64,000 nt of DNA. It comes from Duganella radicis. GTDB lineage: Bacteria; Pseudomonadota; Gammaproteobacteria; Burkholderiales; Burkholderiaceae_D. This document shows positions 52,058 through 61,192 of the stretch, piece after piece. The stretch's first letter is position 1, and every line of letters begins with the position of its first letter. A program made the translations under genes and the position numbers. The notes under the pieces were generated by a model. That model ran no database searches and was not told the origin of the DNA. It was given only the letters and a program-made list of their open reading frames with translations. Location: contig NZ_WNKY01000003.1 of assembly GCF_009720825.1 (NCBI RefSeq), forward strand, positions 186,001 through 250,000, written 5' to 3'.

Positions 52058-54802
52058 ATGTTCGTCCATCATTATAAAAAACTCACGGTTGAATGGCTGA
52101 TGCTGGGCTTTGTGCTGGCCCTGAGCGGGCTGCTGATCGTGTACTTCGTCTGGAATGAGCGCGGCTTGATCATGACGTCCAACGTCGAGCGCATGCGCTT
52201 GCAGACGCTGATCATCGACGAGAACCTCAGCCACCAGCTTGAGGGCGTGCGCAGTGCGCTGGACAGCGTGCGCGCCACGCTGCGCCCCGGCAGCGCATGC
52301 GGCACCGAGTGCCGCCGCACCCTGCTGCAATCGCTCAAGCGCGCCATGCCCGGCGTGCGCGCGCTGCTGGTGCTGGACCGCAAAGGCGCTATCGTCATGT
52401 CCGACGACGACCTGCGCGACCGCCGCCTTGATGACCGCGACTACACCAGCCGCGTCGAACGCATGCGCGATCCGGATACGCTGTATCTGTCGCAGCCCTA
52501 CGAAAATACGCCGGGCGTGTTCAACATCAAACTGTCGATGGCGGTGATCGGCGCCGGCGGCGAGAACGACGGCGCCGTCAGCGCCATCCTCAATCCCGAA
52601 TACTTCGACGCCGTGATGCGCTCGGCCCTGTACGCACCGGACATGAACAGCGCCATCACCGAAGACAGCGGCCGCCGCATCCTGTTCGTGCCGGCCGATC
52701 CCACCGCCATGCGCAACAGCGGCGCCATGCCCGACCCCTTCTTTGTGCGGCACCAGGCCAGCCGCCGCACCGAGACAGTGCTGGACGGCGCCGCCGCCAG
52801 CGGCGAGCAGCGCCTGGTGGTCCAGCGCACCATGCTGCTGCGCGGCCTGGGACTGGACAAGACGCTGGTGGTGAGCCTGGGCCGCAACCAGGCGCTGATG
52901 GCGACCGGCTGGCACAGCATGGCGTGGACCTGCGGCCTGGCGTGGCTGGTGTTTGGCCTGACCTCCAGCGGCGCGCTGGTGCTGGTGCAGCGCCGCCGCC
53001 AGGTGCTGGAAGATCTGGCCACGGCGCGCGCCGAAGAGCAGGCGGTGGCTGCGGAAAAAGTGGAATTGGCGCTGAACGGCGCCAATCTGGGCCTGTGGGA
53101 ATGGCAGATGGTGGACGACGTGCGCACGGTGGACGGCCGCGCCGCCGCCATGCTGGGTTACACCCGCGAGGAACTGAACGCCGCCGGCATCGACTGGAAC
53201 AGCATGGTCAAGGCAGATGACATGCCGGCCATCGAGGCGGCGCTGGCCGCGCATCTGGCCGACGGCTCGCGTTCCTTCGAGGCCGAGTACCGCATGCGCC
53301 ACCGCGCCGGTCATTGGATCTGGGTGCAGAGCCGGGGCAGGGTGGTGGAACGCACCGCCGACGGCCGCCCGCTGCGCATGCTGGGCACGCGCATGGACAT
53401 CAGCGCCCGCAAGCTGGCGGAAGCCGAAATCGCCCACCTGGCGTTTTACGACGGCCTGACCAACCTGCCGAACCGCCGCTTGCTGCTGGATCGCCTGCAC
53501 CACGCCATCGCCAAGGCGGCACGCGGCGGCAGCCATGGCGCGGTGCTGTTCGTCGACCTGGATAATTTCAAATCGCTCAACGACACCATGGGCCACGACA
53601 TGGGCGACCGCCTGCTGGAGATGGTGGCGTTCCGCCTGACCGAGGTAACGCGCGAGACCGACACCGTGGCGCGCCTGGGCGGCGACGAATTCGTGATCCT
53701 GCTGGAAGACCTGGGCGACGAGCAGCAGCAAGCCATGGGCAACGCCGCCGCCGTCGCCGGCAAGGTGCTGGACTCCCTGAGCCGCGGCTACACGCTGGAT
53801 GCGCACGAATTGCGCAGCACCCCAAGCATCGGCGTGGTGCTGTTCGGCGCCGAGCACCACACCATCAACGACCTGCTGCGCCAGGCCGACATGGCGATGT
53901 ACGAAGCCAAGGCGGCCGGCCGCGCCACCTTCCGCTTCTTCGACCCGCACATGCAGGTGGCGCTGGACGCCTCGGCGATGCTGGAGGCGGACCTGCGCTT
54001 CGCCTTGCGGCGTGAGGAGCTGCGCCTGTACTACCAGCCGGTGGTGGATAACGACGGCCGCGTCACCGGTGTGGAAGCGCTGCTGCGCTGGCAGCATCCG
54101 CAGCGTGGCCTGATCGGGCCGGGCGATTTCATTCCGCAAGCGGAGAAATCCGGCCTGATTGTGGAACTGGGCGAGTGGGTGCTGGATGCGGCCTGCCGTC
54201 AGCTGGTGCAGTGGGCCGGCTGTGCCGACAGCGCGCATCTGAGCATGGCCGTCAACGTCAGCGCGCGCCAGTTCCGCCAGCCGGCCTTTGTCGACCAGGT
54301 GTTGGCGGTGCTGGAGCGCACCGGCGCCGATCCGCGCCTGCTCAAGCTGGAGCTGACCGAGAGCATGCTGCTGGCCGACATGGATGACGTGATCGCAAAG
54401 ATGACAACCTTGAAAGCCCATGGCGTCGGTTTTGCGTTGGACGATTTCGGCACCGGCTATTCCTCGCTCAGCTACCTGAAGCTGCTGCCGATCGATCAGC
54501 TGAAGATCGACCGCTCCTTCGTGCACGACATGCTGCACACGCGGCACGCCTCCAGCATTGTGCGCGCCATCATCACACTGGCCTACAGCATGGACCTGGC
54601 GGTGGTGGCGGAAGGCGTGGAGACGCGCGAACAATGGTCGGCGCTGGAAGCCTTTGGCTGCAACGCTTTCCAGGGCTATCTGTTCGGCCGCGCCACGCCA
54701 CTGGCGGAACTGGAGCTGGATCTGGCTGTGCTCCCCGGGGGCGATGCGGACTGTGCTCCTTCCGCCGCGCCGCCCGGCGCTATGCTGGACATGTCGATTT
54801 AA
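52058..54802 (+). CDS. PAS-GGDEF-EAL membrane protein (c-di-GMP turnover)
   Basis: A 914-residue protein with GGGAGGA before the ATG. Membrane helices at about 14-31 and 285-310 flank a periplasmic Cache-like sensor (VLDRKGAIVMSDDDLRDRRLDDRDY, a typical dCache strand pattern). PAS/PAC follows at about 330-455 (LGLWEWQMVDD). The GGDEF domain has an intact GGDEF (541-545) and RETD inhibition site; the EAL domain has EALLRW (673-678), NVSARQF, LTES, DDFGTGYSS and KIDRSFV, all catalytic residues present. Both synthesis and breakdown of c-di-GMP are possible. It is followed after 11 bp by an FdhF/YdeP oxidoreductase gene and then a bestrophin gene, apparently one operon. Confidence 0.92.
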   Translation: MFVHHYKKLTVEWLMLGFVLALSGLLIVYFVWNERGLIMTSNVERMRLQTLIIDENLSHQLEGVRSALDSVRATLRPGSACGTECRRTLLQSLKRAMPGVRALLVLDRKGAIVMSDDDLRDRRLDDRDYTSRVERMRDPDTLYLSQPYENTPGVFNIKLSMAVIGAGGENDGAVSAILNPEYFDAVMRSALYAPDMNSAITEDSGRRILFVPADPTAMRNSGAMPDPFFVRHQASRRTETVLDGAAASGEQRLVVQRTMLLRGLGLDKTLVVSLGRNQALMATGWHSMAWTCGLAWLVFGLTSSGALVLVQRRRQVLEDLATARAEEQAVAAEKVELALNGANLGLWEWQMVDDVRTVDGRAAAMLGYTREELNAAGIDWNSMVKADDMPAIEAALAAHLADGSRSFEAEYRMRHRAGHWIWVQSRGRVVERTADGRPLRMLGTRMDISARKLAEAEIAHLAFYDGLTNLPNRRLLLDRLHHAIAKAARGGSHGAVLFVDLDNFKSLNDTMGHDMGDRLLEMVAFRLTEVTRETDTVARLGGDEFVILLEDLGDEQQQAMGNAAAVAGKVLDSLSRGYTLDAHELRSTPSIGVVLFGAEHHTINDLLRQADMAMYEAKAAGRATFRFFDPHMQVALDASAMLEADLRFALRREELRLYYQPVVDNDGRVTGVEALLRWQHPQRGLIGPGDFIPQAEKSGLIVELGEWVLDAACRQLVQWAGCADSAHLSMAVNVSARQFRQPAFVDQVLAVLERTGADPRLLKLELTESMLLADMDDVIAKMTTLKAHGVGFALDDFGTGYSSLSYLKLLPIDQLKIDRSFVHDMLHTRHASSIVRAIITLAYSMDLAVVAEGVETREQWSALEAFGCNAFQGYLFGRATPLAELELDLAVLPGGDADCAPSAAPPGAMLDMSI

Positions 54803-54813
54803 GGAGCGTCCGC

Positions 54814-57105
54814 ATGCCAGTCAAGCCCTATCATCACCCCGCCGCCGGCTGGGGCGCGTTGAAATACGTTGCGATCAATCTGCTCAAGGAGCGGGTCAGT
54901 GGCGTCAACTACAAGTCGCTGTTTGCACAGAACCAGCCGGACGGATTCGATTGCCCCGGCTGCGCGTGGCCGGACCGAGAGCATGCTTCCACCTTCGAAT
55001 TCTGCGAGAACGGCGTCAAGGCGGTGGCGGCGGAATCCACCAGCAAGCGCGTGACGCCGGACTTCTTTGCCGCACACACGGTGGCACAGTTGTTGGAGCA
55101 GTCGGATTATGAGCTGGAACAGCATGGCCGCCTGACCCATCCCATGGTGTACGAGCCGGCCAGCGACAAATACGTGCCGATCGCCTGGGATGACGCTTTC
55201 AAACTGATCGCCGATGAACTGAATGCGCTGGAAGATCCGGACCAGGCGGCGTTCTACACCTCCGGCCGCGCCAGCAACGAAGCGGCCTTTCTGTACCAGC
55301 TGTTCGTGCGCGCCTATGGCACCAACAACTTCCCGGACTGCTCCAATATGTGCCACGAGGCCACCAGCCGCGGCTTGCCCGGCACCGTCGGCATAGGCAA
55401 AGGCACGGTGACGCTGGACGATTTTGAACACGCCGACACGCTGCTGATCTTCGGCCAGAATCCGGCCACCAACCATCCGCGCATGCTGGGCGAGTTGCGC
55501 GAATGCGCGCGGCGCGGCGCCACCATTGTGTCGATCAATCCGCTGCGCGAGCGCGGTCTTGAGCGCTTCACCAGCCCGCAGCACCCGCTGGAAATGCTGA
55601 CCTTATCCAGCACGCCGATCAGCGCCATGTTCGTGCAGCCCAGGCTGGGCGGCGACCTGGCGTTGATCAAGGGCGTGGCCAAGCGGGTGCTGGAGCTGGA
55701 CGACCGGGCGGTGCTGATCGGCGTGCCGCGCGTGCTGGACCCGGATTTCATCGCTGCCCACACGGTGGGCTTCTCCGACTTCGCGCGCGATCTGCGCACG
55801 GAAAAATGGGCGCTGCTGGTGGAGGAATCCGGCGTGTCGCGCGAACAGATTGACCGGCTGGCGGAAGTCTTCATCAAAGGCCAGCGCGTGATCGCCACCT
55901 GGGGCATGGGCCTGACGCAGCACAAGCACTCGGTGCCGACGGTGCAGATGCTGTCCAACCTGATGATGATGCGCGGCCAGATCGGCAAGCGCGGCGCCGG
56001 CTTGTGCCCGGTGCGCGGCCACTCCAACGTGCAGGGCGACCGTACCATGGGCATCGAGGAACGCCCCGCCGCCGCCTTCCTCAACCGCATGGCGCGCGTG
56101 TTCGGCTTTGAGCCGCCGCGCCATCACGGTTACGACGTGGTGGCCACCATCGGCGCCATGATGGCGGGGAAGGTCAAGATGTTCGTCGGCCTGGGCGGCA
56201 ACTTCGCCATGGCCACGCCGGACACGCCGCTGACCTTCAAGGCGCTGCAATCGTGCGCGCTGACGGTGCAAATCGCCACCAAGCTGAATCGCGGCCATTT
56301 GATCCATGGCCGCAAGGCGCTGATCCTGCCGACGCTGGGCCGCACCGAGATCGACCTGCAGAACGGCGTGCCGCAAGGCGTGACGGTGGAGGATTCGATG
56401 AGCATGGTGCATATCTCGTATGGCCTGAACAAGCCGGCCTCGCCGGCGCTGCTGTCGGAAATCGCCATCGTCTCGCGCATGGCCGAGGCCACGCTGGGCC
56501 GGCGCCACAAGCTCAAATGGCAGGCCTACCGCGACGACTACGCCGTGATCCGCGACGATATCGAAAAGGTGTTCGACGATTTCTACGACTACAACGCCCG
56601 CGTGGCCAAGCCGGGCGGTTTCCATCTCAAGGTGGCGTCGCGCGAGCGCGAGTGGGCCACGGAAAGCGGCAAGGCGCAGTTCGTGCCGCAGAAGATCGTG
56701 CTGGATACGCCGATCCGCCGCGCCCGCGCCAAACATGGCCAGCGCCTGCTGGTGATGATGACCACCCGTTCGCATGACCAGTACAACACCACCATCTACG
56801 CCATGGACGACCGCTATCGCGGCGTGTTCGGCATGCGCAGGGTGATCTTCATCAACCAGCAGGACATTGACATGCTGGGCATGAAGGCAGGCGACTGGGT
56901 GGACGTGGAAAGCGCCTGGGACGATGGCGTCGAGCGCCGCGCCGGCGGCTTCATGCTGGTGGCTTACGACATCCCGCGCGGCTGCATCGGCGCCTACTAC
57001 CCGGAGACCAATCCGCTGGTGCCGCTGGGCAGCGTGGCCGACGGCGCCGGCACGCCGACCTCGAAGTCGATTCCGGTCCTGTTATCGCTGGCGGCGGCAT
57101 CATGA
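54814..57105 (+). CDS. FdhF/YdeP family molybdopterin oxidoreductase
   Basis: A 763-residue enzyme starting MPVKPYHHPAAGWGALKYVAINLL after AAGGAG. The family mark GFDCPGCAWPD is present, with a CPGC pair but not the full four-cysteine [4Fe-4S] motif of formate dehydrogenases. The molybdopterin regions FYTSGRASNEAAFLYQLFVRAYGTNNFPDCSNMCHEATS (key elements: SGRASNE, NMCHEATS), LIFGQNPATNHPRML and the C-terminal TTRSHDQYNTTIY / RRVIFINQQDIDMLGMKAGDWV segments are complete. YdeP-type proteins are associated with acid resistance in enterics; the substrate is unknown. Its stop overlaps the bestrophin ATG by 4 bp. No fdhD-like maturation gene is nearby. Confidence 0.9.
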   Translation: MPVKPYHHPAAGWGALKYVAINLLKERVSGVNYKSLFAQNQPDGFDCPGCAWPDREHASTFEFCENGVKAVAAESTSKRVTPDFFAAHTVAQLLEQSDYELEQHGRLTHPMVYEPASDKYVPIAWDDAFKLIADELNALEDPDQAAFYTSGRASNEAAFLYQLFVRAYGTNNFPDCSNMCHEATSRGLPGTVGIGKGTVTLDDFEHADTLLIFGQNPATNHPRMLGELRECARRGATIVSINPLRERGLERFTSPQHPLEMLTLSSTPISAMFVQPRLGGDLALIKGVAKRVLELDDRAVLIGVPRVLDPDFIAAHTVGFSDFARDLRTEKWALLVEESGVSREQIDRLAEVFIKGQRVIATWGMGLTQHKHSVPTVQMLSNLMMMRGQIGKRGAGLCPVRGHSNVQGDRTMGIEERPAAAFLNRMARVFGFEPPRHHGYDVVATIGAMMAGKVKMFVGLGGNFAMATPDTPLTFKALQSCALTVQIATKLNRGHLIHGRKALILPTLGRTEIDLQNGVPQGVTVEDSMSMVHISYGLNKPASPALLSEIAIVSRMAEATLGRRHKLKWQAYRDDYAVIRDDIEKVFDDFYDYNARVAKPGGFHLKVASREREWATESGKAQFVPQKIVLDTPIRRARAKHGQRLLVMMTTRSHDQYNTTIYAMDDRYRGVFGMRRVIFINQQDIDMLGMKAGDWVDVESAWDDGVERRAGGFMLVAYDIPRGCIGAYYPETNPLVPLGSVADGAGTPTSKSIPVLLSLAAAS

Positions 57106-58022
57106 TTATCCGGCCGCCCACCAACTGGCTGCGGATGCTGTTCGTCTGGGATGGCTCCGTACTCAAGAGCATTGTGCCGCAGCTGGTGCTGATGCTGGCC
57201 ATCAGCGTGCTGGCCGTGGCCACCGGCGGCCGCGTGTTGGGCAGCCGCATCCCGCTGGACACTGTGCCGTTCCCGCTGGTGGGCGTCAGCCTGGCGATCT
57301 TCCTCGCCTTCCGCAACAATGCGGCCTATGCGCGCTACGTGGAGGCGCGCCAGATCTGGGGCCGCATCCTGATCGCGGCGCGTGCGCTGACTTCGCAGGT
57401 GATGAACTACCTGCCGCAGGATGGTGACGGCTTCGAACGCAAGCTGTTCGTGCAGCGCCTGATCGCTTTTGTGTATGCGTTGACGCACCAGCTGCGCGGC
57501 ACCGATCCCTCGGCCGACCTGGCGCGCTATCTGTCGAAGGCAGAAGCGGGTGAACTGAGCGGCTTGCAGTATATTCCGGTGGCGCTGCTGGACCGGATTC
57601 GCCTGATGCTGGCGCGCGCCGGCCGCAGGCGCGGCGAGGGCGAGCCGCTGCTGTGGATACTGGACGCGCAAGTGAGCGAGCTGGCGGCCGCCGTCGGCGG
57701 TTGCGAGCGCATTTCCAACACGCCGATTCCGTTTGCCTACGGCGTGCTGGTGCACCGCACCGTCTACCTGTACTGCTTCATGCTGCCGTTTGGCCTGGTG
57801 GCGGACCTCGGCATGACGACGCCGCTGGTGTGCGTGTTCGTGGCCTACACGCTGTTTGCGCTGGAAGCCATTGCGCAGGAAATCGCCGAACCATTCGGCA
57901 CCGCCCCCAACTGCCTCGCGCTCAACGCCATGACCCGCAATATCGAACGTTCGTTGCTGGAGCAGTGCGGCGAGGCGTTGCCGGCGCAACTCCAGCCCTG
58001 CCAGCGCTACAACATCTCATAA
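57102..58022 (+). CDS. Bestrophin family ion channel protein
   Basis: A 306-residue membrane protein of the bacterial bestrophin (UPF0187) family. N-terminal MIIRPPTNWLRMLFVWDGSVLKSIVPQLVLMLAIS, the pore-region VGVSLAIFLAFRNNAAYARYVEARQIWG and the C-terminal EIAEPFGTAPNCLALNAMTRNIERSLLE are the conserved blocks. Bacterial homologues form pentameric channels, cation-selective in the studied case. It overlaps the FdhF/YdeP-type gene by 4 bp, implying coupled translation and a shared role such as pH or ion balance; that link is inferred. Its stop directly abuts the convergent chemoreceptor stop. Confidence 0.9.
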   Translation: MIIRPPTNWLRMLFVWDGSVLKSIVPQLVLMLAISVLAVATGGRVLGSRIPLDTVPFPLVGVSLAIFLAFRNNAAYARYVEARQIWGRILIAARALTSQVMNYLPQDGDGFERKLFVQRLIAFVYALTHQLRGTDPSADLARYLSKAEAGELSGLQYIPVALLDRIRLMLARAGRRRGEGEPLLWILDAQVSELAAAVGGCERISNTPIPFAYGVLVHRTVYLYCFMLPFGLVADLGMTTPLVCVFVAYTLFALEAIAQEIAEPFGTAPNCLALNAMTRNIERSLLEQCGEALPAQLQPCQRYNIS

Positions 58023-59576
58023 GCCGGCGATCTTGAAGCGTGAAACGGCTTGTTCCAGCTGGCCGGATTGTTCTTGCAGGGCGCTGGCCGCGGCGGCCAC
58101 CTGTTCCACCAGCGCGGCGTTCTGCTGCGTGCCCTGATCCATCTCCGTTACCGCCTGCGAGCAGGCCAGGATGCCGGCGTGCTGCTCGGCGCTGGCGTGC
58201 TTGATCTGCGCCATGATCCGCTCCACGTGGGCGACGCTGTCGACGATGTCCCGCATGGCGGCGGCGGCTTCCCGCACTTTCTGGTCGCCGTCGCCAGCTT
58301 GCGCCATGGCGGCCTGTATCAATGCGCCGATGTCGCGCGCGGCGTCGGACGAGCGATGCGCCAGCTGGCGCACTTCTCCCGCCACCACGGCGAAACCGCG
58401 TCCCGCTTCGCCGGCGCGCGCCGCCTCCACGGCGGCGTTCAGGGCCAGGATATTGGTCTGGAAGGCGATGCCGTCGATCAGGCCGATGATGTCCGCCATC
58501 TGCGTGGCCGAGCTGCGGATGGCCTGCATGCGCTCCGTGACGGCGGCCACCGCATGACCGCCTTTGCCCGCCGCGCTGGAGGCGTGCAAGGCCAGCGTAT
58601 TGGCGCGCGCCGCGTGGCCGGCATTCTGCTGCACGGTGGCGGTCAGCTGTTCCATGGCGGCGGCGGTTTCCTGCAAGCTGGAGGCCTGCTGCTCGGTACG
58701 GGCCGACAGATCGAGATTGCCGCTGGCGATCTGGCTGGAGGCCGAGGCGATCATTTCGGTGTCGGCGCGTACTTGCGCCACCAGCTTGCTCAGGCTACCG
58801 CGCATGTGCTCCATTTCGTACAGCATGCTGCTGCGGTCCCCCTCGCGCACAGCGATGGCCCGTGTCAGATCGCCGTCGGCGATGCAGGCGGCGGTGCGCG
58901 CGGCCAGATCGGGCTCGCCGCCCAGGTCGCGCCGCAGGCGGCCGATGATGACGACGGCCACGCCCAGTGAAATCGCCAGCGCGGTCGCGCCCAGCGCCAG
59001 CATTTTCATGCGGGTGTCGCTGTAGGCTTCCGCCGCCTGTTCGCGCGCTTCGCGCATCAGCGCCACCTCGTTGCCGATCTGCGCCGCCAGCGTTTCGCGG
59101 CAGGCTTGCAGCATGGGCTTGACCTCGGCTTCCAGGTAGCCGCGCGCCTCCTCGTCGCGGCCGGCCAGCACCAGCGCGATCAGATGCTCCTGGCCCAGGG
59201 TGTAGGCCTGATAGGCCGTCACCACTTTTTGCAGCGCCGCGCGGCCGTTGGGCGTTGTTACGCGCCGGTCCAGTTGCGCGATATTGGCTTCGGCCTCGCG
59301 CCGGTAGCCTTCGATATTGTCGATCTGGCGCTTGCGCACGGCCGGATCGGCGCTCAGCATCAGGTTGCGCAGCGAGACCGCGATGTCCGTCACACGCAGG
59401 CGCAGGTCGGTGGCCAGTTCGATCTTGGGCCAGCGGTCGTCGGCCATGGCGGCGGTGGCGGCATTCAGCTTGGCCTGTTCGGTCAGGCCCAGCGCAATGA
59501 CGGCGGCGAGGAACACGCAGATCAGGCCAAAGCCTGTCAGCAGCAGATTGGCAACCTTGATGCGAGCGGTTTTCAT
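58017..59576 (-). CDS. Methyl-accepting chemotaxis protein
   Basis: A 519-residue receptor. Start MKTARIKVANLLLTGFGLICVFLAAVIALGL at 59576; longer frame upstream has no receptor features. Helix 1 about 9-30, four-helix-bundle periplasmic domain (about 40-185; LRLRVTDIAVSLRNLMLS and IALVLAGRDEEARGYLEAEV), helix 2 about 190-210, then HAMP and the signalling domain. The hairpin tip MADIIGLIDGIAFQTNILALNAAVEAARAGEAGRGFAVVAGEVRQLA (key elements IAFQTNILALNAAVEAARAG and GFAVVAGEVR) is conserved. No C-terminal CheR pentapeptide. Ligand unknown. A TGGCAG-G-CTGCCA palindrome lies 21 bp upstream of the start. Confidence 0.92.
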   Translation of the reverse strand: MKTARIKVANLLLTGFGLICVFLAAVIALGLTEQAKLNAATAAMADDRWPKIELATDLRLRVTDIAVSLRNLMLSADPAVRKRQIDNIEGYRREAEANIAQLDRRVTTPNGRAALQKVVTAYQAYTLGQEHLIALVLAGRDEEARGYLEAEVKPMLQACRETLAAQIGNEVALMREAREQAAEAYSDTRMKMLALGATALAISLGVAVVIIGRLRRDLGGEPDLAARTAACIADGDLTRAIAVREGDRSSMLYEMEHMRGSLSKLVAQVRADTEMIASASSQIASGNLDLSARTEQQASSLQETAAAMEQLTATVQQNAGHAARANTLALHASSAAGKGGHAVAAVTERMQAIRSSATQMADIIGLIDGIAFQTNILALNAAVEAARAGEAGRGFAVVAGEVRQLAHRSSDAARDIGALIQAAMAQAGDGDQKVREAAAAMRDIVDSVAHVERIMAQIKHASAEQHAGILACSQAVTEMDQGTQQNAALVEQVAAAASALQEQSGQLEQAVSRFKIAGL

Positions 59577-59638
59577 GGCAGTGATACCCGTAATATTGGC
59601 AGGCTGCCAGAATAAGCGCGGAAGCGCCGCCGCAATGG

Positions 59639-61084
59639 CTACAGATTGGCCTCTTTGCGAGGAGTACAGTTGGCCAGTTCGCCCGCCAGCAGGCCGAGTG
59701 TGCGCACCGCGCCTTCCACTTCGGCGGTCCACGGATAGCTGTAGTTCAGGCGGATGCAGTGCTGGAAGGCGTCGCCGGTGGCGAAGATATTGCCGGCGCC
59801 GACGCTGATGCCGCGCTCCTGCGCGCGCGCATACAGTTCCAGCGCACGCACCTCCGGCGGCAGCGTCACCCACAGCAGGTAGCCGCCGGCCGGCGTGGAG
59901 ACGCCGGTCCCGGCCGGGAAGAAGCGCCGCACCGCCGACGCCATGATGCTGGCCTGCTGGGTGTACGCCTTGCGCACCTTGCGCAGGTGGTAATCGTAGC
60001 CGTCGTTTTTCAGGTACTCGGCGATGGCCAGCTGCGGCAGGGCGGGGGTGTTGAGGGTGTTCAGAAATTTCAGCTTTTCCACCTGCGCCTTGTAGCGGCC
60101 GGGCAGGGCCCAGCCGATGCGGTTGGCGGGGCTGAGCGTCTTGGAGAAGGAGTTACAGTGCAGGACCAGACCGCGCGTGTCGTAGTTTTTCAGCGAGGTC
60201 GGATGCACGTCGCCGTAATACAGCTCGTGATAGACATCGTTCTCGATCACCGGCACCTCGTGCCGCGTCAGCATTTCCACCATGGCGCGCTTGCGCTCAT
60301 CGCTCATCTGGAAGCCCAGCGGATTCTGGAAGTTGGGCATGACGATGCAGGCCGCCACGCCTTGTTCGACGATGGCGCGTTCCAGCGCATCCAGTTGGAT
60401 GCCTTCGACCGGATCGGTGGCGATTTCCAGCACCCGCATGTTCATGCGCTCTATCGCTTGCAGCAGCGCGTAGTAGGTGGGCGACTCCACCGCGATCGTG
60501 GCGCCGGGCGCCGCCACCGCTTGCAGGCACAGATTAAGCGCCTCGGTGGCGCCGGTGGTGACGATGATTTCATTGGCATCCACCGGCAGGCCGTTTTCCA
60601 GATGGCGGCGGGCGATCTGGCGTATCAGTTCCGGATTCCCCGGCGGCAGATCGGCGGTGATGCCCATCTGGGCCACGCGGCGCGCCAGGCTGTTGGCGTA
60701 CTGGTTCAGCTTCGCCCATGGGAACATGGCGGGATCGGGATAGGGAGAGCCGAGCGGCACGCTGCCCTGATTGATAGAGCGCAGGGTGGTGAGCACGAAT
60801 TCGCTGGTGTCCAGGTTGTCGCCGCGCGCCATGTCGGCCGGTGCGGCCGGGGCGATGGTTGTGGCGTGCGCGGCGGGCCTGCGGCGCACGAAATAGCCGG
60901 ATTGCGGCCGGCTTTCGATCAGGCCCTGGCTTTCCAGCAGCAGGAAGGCGCGGATCACGGTCGATACGCTCAGGTTGTGGTGCTGGCTGGTCTGCCGCAC
61001 CGACGGGATTTTTTCCCCTTCGCGAATCACACCCTGGGCGATCTGGCCGGCGATGCCGGCGGCCAGCGTTTCATACAGTTTCAC
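59639..61084 (-). CDS. MocR-type PLP-dependent regulator (GntR-aminotransferase fusion)
   Basis: A 481-residue protein starting with GTG at 61084 after GGAGAG. The GntR winged helix (residues 1-70; REGEKIPSVRQTSQHHNLSVSTVIRAFLLLESQGLIESRPQSGYFV, key element GEKIPSVRQ) is joined by a linker to a type I aminotransferase domain (about 105-475) with TTGATEALNL, PNFQNPLGFQM and the PLP lysine Lys315 in NSFSKTLSPANRIGW. MocR regulators bind PLP and an amino compound to control a nearby gene. It is divergent from the PAS kinase at 61193; the repeats at 61098-61126 are candidate binding sites. Confidence 0.92.
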   Translation of the reverse strand: MKLYETLAAGIAGQIAQGVIREGEKIPSVRQTSQHHNLSVSTVIRAFLLLESQGLIESRPQSGYFVRRRPAAHATTIAPAAPADMARGDNLDTSEFVLTTLRSINQGSVPLGSPYPDPAMFPWAKLNQYANSLARRVAQMGITADLPPGNPELIRQIARRHLENGLPVDANEIIVTTGATEALNLCLQAVAAPGATIAVESPTYYALLQAIERMNMRVLEIATDPVEGIQLDALERAIVEQGVAACIVMPNFQNPLGFQMSDERKRAMVEMLTRHEVPVIENDVYHELYYGDVHPTSLKNYDTRGLVLHCNSFSKTLSPANRIGWALPGRYKAQVEKLKFLNTLNTPALPQLAIAEYLKNDGYDYHLRKVRKAYTQQASIMASAVRRFFPAGTGVSTPAGGYLLWVTLPPEVRALELYARAQERGISVGAGNIFATGDAFQHCIRLNYSYPWTAEVEGAVRTLGLLAGELANCTPRKEANL

Positions 61085-61097
61085 TTACTCTCTCCAA

Positions 61098-61126
61098 CAG
61101 TATTACGTTAACTCATACTGGAGTAT
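61098..61126. promoter_or_regulatory. Repeated ATACTG/CAGTAT half-sites upstream of the MocR-type gene
   Basis: CAGTAT (61098-61103), ATACTG (61115-61120) and AGTAT (61122-61126) form an inverted pair with 11-bp spacing plus a third half-site overlapping as ATACT-GG-AGTAT. Located 14-42 bp from the MocR GTG. Candidate operator for autoregulation. Confidence 0.45.
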
Positions 61127-61192
61127 AGGATGCAAGCCGCCCAAACCACACTATAATTGGGTAGGTTTCCAATATAACCCATAAGGATAGGC

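Noticed and set aside
52043..54634. Minus-strand open frame of about 860 codons opposite the GGDEF-EAL gene
   Set aside because: Composition is His/Gln/Ala-rich with no recognisable motif; plus strand has complete GGDEF and EAL domains.
59597..59609. TGGCAG-G-CTGCCA upstream of the chemoreceptor as a sigma-54 or sigma-28 promoter
   Set aside because: Spacing and downstream element do not match either consensus; left as an unexplained short palindrome.
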